Assembly (NCBI GenBank): GCA_039920305.1
Contig: JBDSEA010000196.1
Location: 1-10,785, forward strand
Source of the DNA: DASRAJ01 sp039920305
GTDB lineage: Bacteria; Bacteroidota; Bacteroidia; Chitinophagales; UBA10324
Length of the DNA: 10,785 nucleotides
Reading direction: 5' to 3'
Below, piece by piece: positions 1-6,670 of the stretch. A program made the translations under genes and the position numbers. The notes below the pieces were generated by a model. That model saw nothing but the letters and a program-made list of their open reading frames with translations, searched no databases and was not told where the DNA came from. Positions within the stretch are counted from its first letter, which is position 1, and each line of letters begins with the position of its first letter.

Positions 1-157
1 GGGATCCAGATTGTCCAGCAGCTTTGCTATACCGGATGTATCGAGATAAAAATCTGCATGGTGTATATGGCCAGTAAGTTCTGGCCGGAATTCAATGCCT
101 CTGATAAAACGATCTTCGCTCAAGCCAACCGGTATCACCATGTTGCGATAAGTATTT
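1..157 (-). pseudogene. Fragment of a copper type II ascorbate-dependent monooxygenase-like (PHM-like) protein, 5' end lost at the IS
   Basis: An open minus-strand frame of 52 codons runs from the IS boundary (first full codon 156-154) to the window edge. It contains VIPVGLSEDRFIRGIEFRP followed by HIHHADFYLDTSG. From family knowledge, this pattern (a 'FVIP..LTEDR.v.a.EFRPGN..vvHHa...lDT.G' block) marks the start of the copper-binding monooxygenase-like module in bacterial proteins that often also carry cytochrome c or redoxin domains. The paired histidines match the copper-ligand HH of that fold. The frame stays open into the IS, but that part resembles nothing. Beyond the right end of the IS the aligned frame meets a TGA at once, so the upstream half of the gene is absent. 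The downstream part lies outside the window. It is probably non-functional. The family assignment rests on a short stretch. Confidence 0.6.
155..157. repeat. Possible 3-bp target duplication (TTT), left copy
   Basis: TTT directly precedes the left inverted repeat, and TTT at 1400-1402 directly follows the right one. Three bases of T in an AT-rich stretch can match by chance. IS5-family elements duplicate 2 to 9 bp depending on subgroup, so this is only suggestive. Confidence 0.35.
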
Positions 158-174
158 AGAACCCTTTGCAAAAC
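158..174 (+). repeat. Left terminal inverted repeat of the IS
   Basis: AGAACCCTTTGCAAAAC pairs with the reverse complement of 1383-1399 (AGAACCCTTTGAAAAAC), with a single mismatch at position 12. Similarity stops immediately inside and outside this block, so it sets the outer boundary of the element. Confidence 0.85.
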
Positions 175-238
175 TAACAGTCGAAGTTGGATAACTAAAG
201 GCTCAAAATAAGACAATGGGCAAAAGCTGATAATAACT

Positions 239-1258
239 TTGATGCAAAGAAAAAAAATGATGAGCAACTACGATCAACTCAGCTTAGCAGAAAATCAATT
301 CAGCGCACATAAAAAACAAGCGCGTGTAGCAGCAACATTAGAGCAGATTAAACTATTTGTTGACTGGGAAGGACTGGAAAAAACGGTGCAGGTGATAGAC
401 AAAACGCAGCAAGGCAAAGGGGGTCGTCCGCGGATACCGCTGCAATGGATGCTGCGCATGGTATTCGTTCAGCACCTGTATAATTTAAGTGACCCGGAAT
501 TAGAGGATCAAATGATTGATAGAAAAAGTTTTCAAAAATTTGTAGGCATTCATCAAGGCATTGAGATTCCGGATTTCAGCTCACTGTGGCGATTCAAAGA
601 GGCGCTGATCGAGCATAAACTGGAGAATGCGATTTTCAATTTGATCATTGGTCAATTAGAACTGAAGGGATTGATAATAAAAAAAGGCACTGCTGTAGAT
701 GCAACAATCATTCAATCCACCACGCGGCCACTGAGTAAAGAAAAACGAAAGCAGATGGAGAGTGAGCCCTCAAAGCAAATCGACACTGATGCAGCGAGTA
801 CGGAAAAAGCGGGTAAAAAATATTTCGGATATAAAGGACATATTGGAGTGGACATCGGAAGCAAATTGATCCGCAAGCACACCTTTACAACTGCATCGCC
901 TCATGACAGCACTGAGTTTGAAAATGTTTTGAGTGGAGATGAAACAAGTATATGGGCAGACAGTGGATATGTGAACAAGAAACTCAAACGTGCTGCACGA
1001 ACACTGGGGATCTATTTTGGGGTGATTGATCGTGGTGCGCGCAACCATCCATTAAGCAACAGCCAAAAGAAACGCAACAGAAAAAAGTCAGCGGTACGAG
1101 CCGTAGTTGAGCATCCCTTCGCATTGATTAAATCAAAACTTCATTACACTCAAGCTACAGCAAAAAATAAGCAACGCAATTCGTTGCGCTTTACTTTAAA
1201 CTGCGCCATGTACAATGTGCTGAGAGCAAATTATTTGATTAAAAAACAACTTGCATAG
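239..1258 (+). CDS. IS5-family DDE transposase
   Basis: This enzyme would cut the IS ends and join them to target DNA. The 339-residue frame has an N-terminal DUF772-type region (about 62-105, with GRPRIPLQWMLRMVF) and a C-terminal RNase H-like DDE core. The three likely catalytic acids are D154 (TAVDATII), D241 (WADSGY) and E291 (VVEHPFALIK). R287, E291 and K298 fit the R-(3)-E-(6)-K part of the IS4/IS5 signature. The usual Tyr two residues before the Arg is Ser284 here. Length is normal for the family and there is no frameshift. The start is ambiguous: Met codons at 239 and 242 are followed by two more at 257 and 260. None has a clear ribosome site, and MSNYDQLSLAE from 260 looks like the natural N-terminus. 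It is the only gene in the element. Confidence 0.93.
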   Translation: MMQRKKMMSNYDQLSLAENQFSAHKKQARVAATLEQIKLFVDWEGLEKTVQVIDKTQQGKGGRPRIPLQWMLRMVFVQHLYNLSDPELEDQMIDRKSFQKFVGIHQGIEIPDFSSLWRFKEALIEHKLENAIFNLIIGQLELKGLIIKKGTAVDATIIQSTTRPLSKEKRKQMESEPSKQIDTDAASTEKAGKKYFGYKGHIGVDIGSKLIRKHTFTTASPHDSTEFENVLSGDETSIWADSGYVNKKLKRAARTLGIYFGVIDRGARNHPLSNSQKKRNRKKSAVRAVVEHPFALIKSKLHYTQATAKNKQRNSLRFTLNCAMYNVLRANYLIKKQLA

Positions 1259-1382
1259 GATCGGTATGCCCCATCCAAACTAAAACATTACCAACACTCA
1301 ATAAAATTGAAAATCAACTGCAGAAATCAGCTTCTTTCATCTAATATACTCCCCTGATGAGCCTACTCACAATCTTATCTGG

Positions 1383-1399
1383 GTTTTTCAAAGGGTTCT
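1383..1399 (-). repeat. Right terminal inverted repeat of the IS
   Basis: The reverse complement reads AGAACCCTTTGAAAAAC and matches the left end at 158-174 in 16 of 17 positions. It lies 124 bases after the transposase stop codon. Confidence 0.85.
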
Positions 1400-1579
1400 T
1401 TTAATCAATGATGAAGTGATGATGAAGAAAGTTATTATTGAATAACCAGATCTATCCCGTATGAAGCCGCCTCAATTTTTTAGGCGGCTTCTGTATTTCT
1501 ATATCACCAGAACTACGGATTGACAATGGTAATGGAGTAGCCCATCTTTACAACAAGCAACCCTATAACTTACACAGAG
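1400..1579. other. Non-coding spacer between the IS and the asd stop codon
   Basis: This 180-base stretch completes a gene-free gap of 321 bases (1259-1579), the first part of which is the right end of the IS. It has no convincing reading frame and does not continue the gene fragment seen at 1-157. Its one clear element is the hairpin at 1463-1491. It probably represents the native sequence downstream of asd plus whatever remained after the IS-associated rearrangement. Confidence 0.6.
1463..1491 (+). terminator. Strong GC-rich hairpin, probable transcription terminator
   Basis: GAAGCCGCCT (1463-1472) pairs perfectly with AGGCGGCTTC (1482-1491) around a 9-base loop containing a T run. Reading plus, it is followed by TGTATTTCTAT, a weak T-rich tail. 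Reading minus, there is no T tract. It lies about 90 bases beyond the asd stop and about 60 beyond the IS, so it could end transcription from either side. The stem is clear; its function is inferred. Confidence 0.65.
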
Positions 1580-2617
1580 TTATAATGTTTCCCTGACCGG
1601 GTTATTGACTTTCATTGATGCGCTTGCCATAAGCAATCCCTTACCTGCTAAATATTCTGCAATCTGTACAGCGTTGGTAGCTGCACCTTTCCGAAGGTTA
1701 TCTGACACGATCCAGCAATTCAGAGTATTATCATGTGAAATACCCCGCCGTATTCTGCCTACAAAAACCTGGTCTTTCCCCTCTGCATGGACGGGCATCG
1801 GATAGATCTTTTCAGAAGGGCTATCCTGTACAATTACACCAGGAGTGTTTTGTAAAATTTCAAAAACCTCATTAAGCTCAAATGCCCTTTCAAATTCTAC
1901 ATTCACACTTTCTGAATGTCCGCCAATTACGGGAACCCGAACACAGGTAGCTGAGATTTCAATGAGAGGTGCCCGCATGATCTTTCTTGTTTCATTCACC
2001 ATTTTCATTTCTTCCTTTGTATATCCGTTTTCCATGAACTCATCAATATGCGGAAGGCAATTCAGGTCAATGGCATACGGGTAGATCATTTCTTCTTTGG
2101 ACCCGTCACGCTCATTCATCAATTGCTTAACTCCCCTGGCTCCCGTGCCACTCACGGACTGGTAGGTTGAAACCACCACCCGCACTATACTAAATTTTTT
2201 GTGAAGGGGATTGAGCACCATCACCATTTGAATGGTAGAACAGTTGGGGTTGGCGATAATCCTATCTTCCGCAGTAAGCACATCGCCATTTATCTCGGGA
2301 ACGATCAATGGAACATCCGGCTCCATGCGCCAGCAGGAGGAATTGTCAATCACCGTGGTACCTTCCATTGCAAACTTTGGCGCCCATTCTCTTGAGACTT
2401 TCGCTCCGGCACTGAACAAGGCTATGTCGGGCTGAAGGCTGAGGGCTTCCAGAATGCCTTTCACGCTACAAAGTTCCTCGTGAAAAACAACGGTTTTTCC
2501 AACAGAATTTTCGGATGCAACAGGAATAAGCTGAGTGACAGGAAACTTTCTCTCCTCTAAAACTTTTAACATGGTGGAACCGACTAACCCGGTGGCTCCG
2601 ATGATGGCGACTTTCAT
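1580..2617 (-). CDS. asd: Aspartate-semialdehyde dehydrogenase
   Basis: This cytoplasmic enzyme makes L-aspartate 4-semialdehyde from 4-aspartyl phosphate with NADPH, the branch point to lysine/diaminopimelate, threonine and methionine. The 345-residue product opens with the Rossmann motif GATGLVG (7-13). It carries the active-site cysteine C126 in NPNCSTIQ, the YQSVSGTGA segment (152-160), the RVPV strand with R227, and the catalytic base H234 in GGHSES. It ends with a helix around DNLRKGAATNAVQIAEYL. All key residues are present and the length is typical, with a short extra C-terminal tail. The ATG start places GATG near the N-terminus as in the family. It is preceded by an AT-rich leader without a Shine-Dalgarno, which is usual in Bacteroidota. 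It is last of three minus-strand genes, 97 bases after the sulfotransferase. Confidence 0.97.
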   Translation of the reverse strand: MKVAIIGATGLVGSTMLKVLEERKFPVTQLIPVASENSVGKTVVFHEELCSVKGILEALSLQPDIALFSAGAKVSREWAPKFAMEGTTVIDNSSCWRMEPDVPLIVPEINGDVLTAEDRIIANPNCSTIQMVMVLNPLHKKFSIVRVVVSTYQSVSGTGARGVKQLMNERDGSKEEMIYPYAIDLNCLPHIDEFMENGYTKEEMKMVNETRKIMRAPLIEISATCVRVPVIGGHSESVNVEFERAFELNEVFEILQNTPGVIVQDSPSEKIYPMPVHAEGKDQVFVGRIRRGISHDNTLNCWIVSDNLRKGAATNAVQIAEYLAGKGLLMASASMKVNNPVRETL

Positions 2618-2682
2618 AGTTTTTTTATTAAGTATTTAATTCTTCATTACCATACCGCATCACTGAAAAGCGGAGCTGGCAG

Positions 2683-2719
2683 GATAATATTATTACTCGT
2701 GGTGTTAAATAATATCATC
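2683..2719 (-). terminator. AT-rich hairpin over the sulfotransferase stop codon
   Basis: GATAATATTATT (2683-2694) pairs with AATAATATCATC (2708-2719) at 11 of 12 positions around a 13-base loop. It covers the end of the sulfotransferase gene and lies 66 bases before the asd start. No T tract follows on the minus strand, so it may be an RNA-stabilising 3' end or a weak terminator. AT-rich stems of this kind can arise by chance. Confidence 0.3.
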
Positions 2720-3716
2720 TCAATCTCTTTTTTATAGTCTCAGCAATATTTTTCATTCGATGCAGATTGAGTAATAGCGCAAAGCCAAGCTTCACAGGAA
2801 AAATGAAGTAATAAAAAACAATAAGAAAAATATTCGGGGAAATGTTTTGCCTCTTGTAACCGAGCTGGTTCATCAATCTTGCGCAGGAACGCTGGCAAAG
2901 CCAGATTTCAGTTTCGTTCAATCCACCCCTGGCCCAGCTCTGGGCACGCGCCGTATTAATTCCCTTTACATCTTTTTTATCGGCGCCGCTTGAAGAGCCT
3001 ACATGCGGCACTTCTTTCAGCCGATATGAAAATGAAATTCCGAGGAAGCGGCAGATACCAGCAATGATTTTATCAGGATCATTCACCAGCAATTCAAATT
3101 GTACCGTCATGACCTTTTTATCCTGCACACTTTGACCCGCGCGGATGGCAGAGTTCCAGAGCTTGCTGATGGTGATGGGATGATAGTTAGTCCATGCACG
3201 GACCGTCTCATACCATGTCGCATGCGTGCCGCCAAGAAACCTACGTCTCCATTTTCTCTTCTGTGAAAGCAGTACATCACGCGGGTCACGCACCATAATT
3301 ATGAAAAAGCTTTCCGGAAATGCTTCAATGATCTCCCGGATATAAAAAACATTCTGCGGTGTCTGATCACAGGGAAATGCCTTACCATTTCTTTCAGCCT
3401 CAGAAATAATAACCGCAGAAAAAATTTTCAGTGAACTGAGTTTTCCGGAAATGGAATCAACAATTGTTTTTGCTTCCTGATGAAAATCTTCCACGTGCCG
3501 GCTGGCAAAATATCCTTCCCGGGAAATATTCAGCAGCAATGCGGTGAGGTTATTTGCTTCTGTGCGGGTCAGAATTTTTTCCTTGTCATTAACCGACCAG
3601 AGCTGCTCGAAGAAATGAATCTCAGGAAAGGTATGCACTCTTTCATGATTGTTAAGGATACGGCCCATCATGGTGGTTCCGCTTCGGCTGTTTCCTGCTA
3701 CAAAAATGAAAGGCAC
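2715..3716 (-). CDS. PAPS-dependent sulfotransferase family protein with C-terminal hydrophobic segment
   Basis: The family transfers a sulfuryl group from PAPS to a hydroxyl or amine acceptor; the acceptor here is unknown. The 333-residue product has the 5'-phosphosulfate-binding loop GNSRSGTTMMGRIL (8-21) and the 3'-phosphate-binding motif VRDPRDVLLSQKRKW (142-156). The FELLVNDPDKIIAGICRFLGI block (207-227) is typical of the fold. Residues about 294-317 (NIFLIVFYYFIFPVKLGFALLL) are strongly hydrophobic and are followed by a basic tail, suggesting a membrane anchor, which is unusual for bacterial soluble members. The start is GTG (3714-3716): an in-frame TAA lies just upstream, and the next Met would remove the PAPS loop. 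It is flanked by the CBS gene (130 bases upstream) and asd. Confidence 0.9.
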   Translation of the reverse strand: MPFIFVAGNSRSGTTMMGRILNNHERVHTFPEIHFFEQLWSVNDKEKILTRTEANNLTALLLNISREGYFASRHVEDFHQEAKTIVDSISGKLSSLKIFSAVIISEAERNGKAFPCDQTPQNVFYIREIIEAFPESFFIIMVRDPRDVLLSQKRKWRRRFLGGTHATWYETVRAWTNYHPITISKLWNSAIRAGQSVQDKKVMTVQFELLVNDPDKIIAGICRFLGISFSYRLKEVPHVGSSSGADKKDVKGINTARAQSWARGGLNETEIWLCQRSCARLMNQLGYKRQNISPNIFLIVFYYFIFPVKLGFALLLNLHRMKNIAETIKKRLR

Positions 3717-3808
3717 GGTTAATTAAAATGGATAATCAAAAGCGAAAAGGAAGAATAAGATGGTAAAGGTAGGAAGGACTTAACGCTATATTTATTTATT
3801 GATACCAT

Positions 3809-3857
3809 CGCTCAAAGCGGGGCACCAGTTTTTGGTGACTTCACGTTTACTGTGAAG
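3809..3857 (-). terminator. Cluster of three small hairpins after the CBS gene
   Basis: In minus-strand order, GTGAAG/CTTCAC (3852-3857 with 3839-3844) spans the CBS stop codon. Next come CACCA/TGGTG (3833-3837 with 3823-3827), then CGCT/AGCG (3816-3819 with 3809-3812). Stems are only 6, 5 and 4 bp and no clear U tract follows. Their close packing at a gene end suggests a processed or terminating 3' end, but this is weak evidence. Confidence 0.3.
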
Positions 3858-4287
3858 GTCCGGCACCGGAGATATAATGCTCAAGATGCTCAATAACGTT
3901 TTGCTGCTCTTCAATCACACTCTTCACTACATCACCGATCGAAATCAAACCCGCAAGTCGCCCCTCCTCCATTACCGGAAGATGCCGGATAGTTTTATGC
4001 GTCATGAGCTGCATACAGTCATTCGTATCGTTTTCAGGGCTAACAGTAATAAGCTGGGTAACCATCACATCACTCACCTTGCTGTCTGACGAAGACTTTC
4101 CTTTGAGTATGATCTTGCGGGCATAATCCCGCTCGGTAAAAATCCCCATCACTTCTTCATTTTTTATTACCAGCAACCCTCCCACATTTTTTTCTGCCAT
4201 TAGTTTCAATGCTTCAAGTACCGTAGCATCGGGACTTACAGAAATTACATGATCGCCTTTGCGCCGAAGAATTTCCCTTACTTTCAT
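3847..4287 (-). CDS. Two-CBS-domain protein (stand-alone Bateman module)
   Basis: The whole 146-residue protein is a pair of CBS domains (about 8-60 and 74-125), which in this fold bind adenine nucleotides in the cleft between the two repeats and act as energy sensors. Recognisable features are VLEALKLMAEKNVGGLLV, the loop GIFTERDYARK (48-58), VSDVM (71-75) and LISIGDVVKSVIEEQ (114-128), followed by the common tail IEHLEHYISG. No catalytic or DNA-binding domain is attached, so its partner is unknown. The ATG start gives the usual MKVREIL N-terminus. It is the first gene of the minus-strand group, transcribed away from the divergent cytochrome gene, and its promoter should lie in 4288-4590. 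Confidence 0.93.
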   Translation of the reverse strand: MKVREILRRKGDHVISVSPDATVLEALKLMAEKNVGGLLVIKNEEVMGIFTERDYARKIILKGKSSSDSKVSDVMVTQLITVSPENDTNDCMQLMTHKTIRHLPVMEEGRLAGLISIGDVVKSVIEEQQNVIEHLEHYISGAGPSQ

Positions 4288-4590
4288 AGGTCAATTTTTG
4301 TGTTGTTAAATGCATTCTGTAAGAATTGAAATTATTAAATATTTCGCGTTCCGGAAAAAACATTTCTTATGCCTCATTTTTACACCGGATGCCCAATAAA
4401 TTATGATGATTCCCGGCGCAATTGAAATCAGGTTTAATAGCAACCTAACTCACTACCCAATCTTTATTACAATGTAACCAGGGATTTAAGTGCTTAACAC
4501 TGCTGAGTTTTGTATGAATATACCAGGGCAGGAGCTAAAATAAATCCCGCAACAGGAAAGTTTTAACTTAGCCATCACTCAATTTTCTTC
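4288..4590. promoter_or_regulatory. Divergent intergenic region with several short dyads
   Basis: This 303-base gene-free stretch separates the minus-strand CBS gene from the plus-strand cytochrome gene and should carry promoters for both. It contains three small inverted repeats: AGGTT/AACCT (4430-4434 and 4442-4446), TTACaatGTAA (4467-4477) and TTAAGtgCTTAA (4486-4497). These could be operators or chance dyads. I could not place a convincing Bacteroidota promoter (TTTG, about 19 bases, TAnnTTTG) in either direction. No RNA gene or short coding frame is apparent. Confidence 0.45.
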
Positions 4591-6564
4591 ATGAGCAGAA
4601 GAAAAATACTTCTATCCTTTCTCACTGTTATTGCTGTCATTGCCATCAGCTTTGCTTCCCTGCAAGAAAACGAGGCCAGGCCTTTTCATACTGACAGTGA
4701 AAAAGACTTTTTTAAAAACGGCGGTAATGGACCCATCCGAAATGGTATTGATTCCGGCCAGTATTTTCTTTCATCATCACGGTGTGAAGGATGTCATGGC
4801 TATGATACGCTTCAACAGAGTAACGTGGATGCTAACGGTACTGATATCAATTTGTATGATGACTGGGAGTCATCAATGATGGCGAATTCCGCAAAGGATC
4901 CTTTATGGCGTGCCAAGGTTAGCCATGAGATTCTTGTGAATGCCGGCCACTCTACTGAGCTGCAAACAAAATGCACTTCATGCCATGCGCCGATGGGGCA
5001 TTTCACTGCAATCTATCACGGGGCCTCTTCATATACCCTTAATGAGCTGGAAAATGATACACTCGGATTGAATGGTGTGTCCTGCGGTGGATGCCATGAA
5101 ATAGGAATCCAGAACCTGGGTTCAGTTTTCTCCGGTGAAATTCCCTATGACACTTCGCGAAAAGAGTTCGGACCATTTTTAATTCCCTTTGCGGGTCCCA
5201 TGCAATTATATGAAGGCTTCACCCCCGTCTTCAGCGAGCACATGGGAACTTCGCAGGTATGCTCATCATGCCATACGCTTATAAGCAATACTGTTGATCT
5301 CAATGGAAATTACAACGGGCATACATTCGTAGAGCAGGCTACCTACCATGAATGGCTCAACTCTGTTTTTTCGGAGGATAACGGAACTGTCTGCCAGGGA
5401 TGCCATATGCCCAAGATCACTGACTCCGTAGTAATCGCCAATAATATTCTTGCTCTCTCACCCCGCGCTCCCTTTAATCAGCATCAGTTTGCAGGTGGAA
5501 ATTATTTTATGGTTAACCTGATCAAGCAAAATAAAGCAACACTGAAAGCTACAGCATCAGATGAAGATTTTGATTCCACCCTTGCTGCTACATACCGCAT
5601 GCTTACAAAGCAATCAGTTGATGTGCATTTATACCTTGACAGCATTTCTGCTGACACTGCTTTTCTTCGCTTTCAAATAAAGAATAAGGCAGGTCATAAG
5701 TTTCCCTCAGGATACCCGAGCAGAAGAGCAGTGGTACAATTCGTAGTACTTGATGCAAACCAGGATACTATATTTCAGTCCGGAATATTTGACGGCAACC
5801 ATGAAGTAAAAAATATTGACCCGGTATTTGAGCCGCATTTTAATGTGATCAAAAGCTCAGTGCAAACTCAAATTTATGAGATGGTGATGGGCGATGTGAA
5901 TGGTGATTTTACCACGCTGCTCGAGCGGGCAGATCAGTTTCTGAAAGACAACAGGATACCTCCGGAGGGATTTACCACGGCTTTTCCATCCTATGACACC
6001 ATTAAAATTTTTGGAGATGCCCTCACTGATCCTGACTTCAACAAGACAAACGGAAATGAGGGAAGTGGAAGTGACATTATCTATTACCACATTCCCATTA
6101 GCGGAAATGGCGGGACAATGAATGTGTACGCAAAAGTTTTTTATCAGTCAGTTCCTCCAAGATGGGTTCAGGATATGTTTACTTACAGCAGCCCGGAGAT
6201 TGACACCTTTAAGAATATGTATAATGCTGCGGAAAAAAGTCCGGTAATGGTAGGCCATGATTCCCTCCTCAATATCTCACTTCCGAGTATTGCGGCGAAT
6301 CTGCCAGATCAAAAATCTTTAAGAATGCTGAACTCGCTGAGCGGTAATTCATTCACCATTGAAAATAAGAGTGCGCTGATGATTCACACTGCAAAGATTT
6401 TTGAAACCAATGGTACACTTCTTTCCTCCATTTCCATCAACCGGAATTCACAAAGCTTACCCCTCACTTTGCCTGAGGGTTCAGGAATTTATCTGGTTGA
6501 AATAACGACCGGTGCAGGTAATTTTATTTTCAAAGCTGCCTGTGTTTCAGTTTCATCTCATTAG
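4591..6564 (+). CDS. Exported five-heme cytochrome c family protein with degenerate T9SS-like tail
   Basis: This is a predicted electron-transfer or redox enzyme outside the inner membrane; its substrate is unknown. A signal peptide (about 1-22, MSRRKILLSFLTVIAVIAIS) leads a 657-residue protein. It has five CxxCH heme sites at C65 (CEGCH), C128 (CTSCH), C165 (CGGCH), C224 (CSSCH) and C268 (CQGCH). The layout resembles cytochrome c-554-like proteins. The region 360-530 contains AGHKFPSGYPSRRAVVQF, ERADQFLKDNRIPPEGF and YQSVPPRWVQDMF, blocks familiar from multiheme proteins of this type. The last 75 residues (SFTIENKS...GIYLVEITTGAG) look like a type A T9SS sorting domain but lack the clean FPNP start and end in an atypical CVSVSSH tail. 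It lies 106 bases upstream of the FG-GAP/ASPIC gene on the same strand. Confidence 0.88.
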   Translation: MSRRKILLSFLTVIAVIAISFASLQENEARPFHTDSEKDFFKNGGNGPIRNGIDSGQYFLSSSRCEGCHGYDTLQQSNVDANGTDINLYDDWESSMMANSAKDPLWRAKVSHEILVNAGHSTELQTKCTSCHAPMGHFTAIYHGASSYTLNELENDTLGLNGVSCGGCHEIGIQNLGSVFSGEIPYDTSRKEFGPFLIPFAGPMQLYEGFTPVFSEHMGTSQVCSSCHTLISNTVDLNGNYNGHTFVEQATYHEWLNSVFSEDNGTVCQGCHMPKITDSVVIANNILALSPRAPFNQHQFAGGNYFMVNLIKQNKATLKATASDEDFDSTLAATYRMLTKQSVDVHLYLDSISADTAFLRFQIKNKAGHKFPSGYPSRRAVVQFVVLDANQDTIFQSGIFDGNHEVKNIDPVFEPHFNVIKSSVQTQIYEMVMGDVNGDFTTLLERADQFLKDNRIPPEGFTTAFPSYDTIKIFGDALTDPDFNKTNGNEGSGSDIIYYHIPISGNGGTMNVYAKVFYQSVPPRWVQDMFTYSSPEIDTFKNMYNAAEKSPVMVGHDSLLNISLPSIAANLPDQKSLRMLNSLSGNSFTIENKSALMIHTAKIFETNGTLLSSISINRNSQSLPLTLPEGSGIYLVEITTGAGNFIFKAACVSVSSH

Positions 6565-6577
6565 AAAAGGGCGCCAT

Positions 6578-6598
6578 AGGATGAGGTTGTTTCATCCT
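6578..6598 (+). terminator. Small hairpin between the cytochrome and FG-GAP genes
   Basis: AGGATGA (6578-6584) pairs perfectly with TCATCCT (6592-6598) around a 7-base loop, 14 bases after the cytochrome stop. No T tract follows, so it would be at most a partial terminator or an RNA-processing or stability element between two genes that may be cotranscribed. Confidence 0.35.
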
Positions 6599-6670
6599 TG
6601 ATCTCAGTAACGTAAAAACTTTTTGGCTACTTTTAGAATCCTGATCCGGTTAACTTAACACAATCCTTTC

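Larger units (their letters stand above)
158..1399 (+). mobile_element. Complete IS5-type insertion sequence, about 1242 bp
   Basis: The element is bounded by 17-bp terminal inverted repeats that match at 16 of 17 positions and encloses one transposase gene on the plus strand. The base triplet TTT flanks it on both sides, which may be a short target duplication. The non-coding ends are about 80 bases on the left and 140 on the right. Intact ends plus an unbroken transposase suggest it could still be mobile or inserted recently. It separates a truncated minus-strand gene on the left from the region downstream of asd on the right. The exact IS name cannot be determined without a database. Confidence 0.85.

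Noticed and set aside
770..1048. Minus-strand open frame of 92 codons inside the IS.
   Set aside because: It is antisense to the conserved DDE core of the transposase and shows no family pattern.
1564..1584. TATAACT/AGTTATA hairpin over the asd stop codon.
   Set aside because: The stem is seven mostly A-T pairs with no T tract; the much stronger hairpin at 1463-1491 is a better terminator candidate.
2655..2673. CCGC/GCGG pair upstream of asd, considered as a leader hairpin or lysine-type riboswitch.
   Set aside because: The stem is only 4 bp, and the 97-base gap is too short and lacks the conserved structure of a lysine riboswitch.
4560..6660. TTAACTTA occurs shortly before the cytochrome ATG (4563-4570) and the FG-GAP ATG (6650-6657), suggesting a shared promoter.
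   Set aside because: The distances to the start codons differ (about 20 and 27 bases), no matching TTTG element lies at the expected spacing, and an 8-base AT-rich match is weak.
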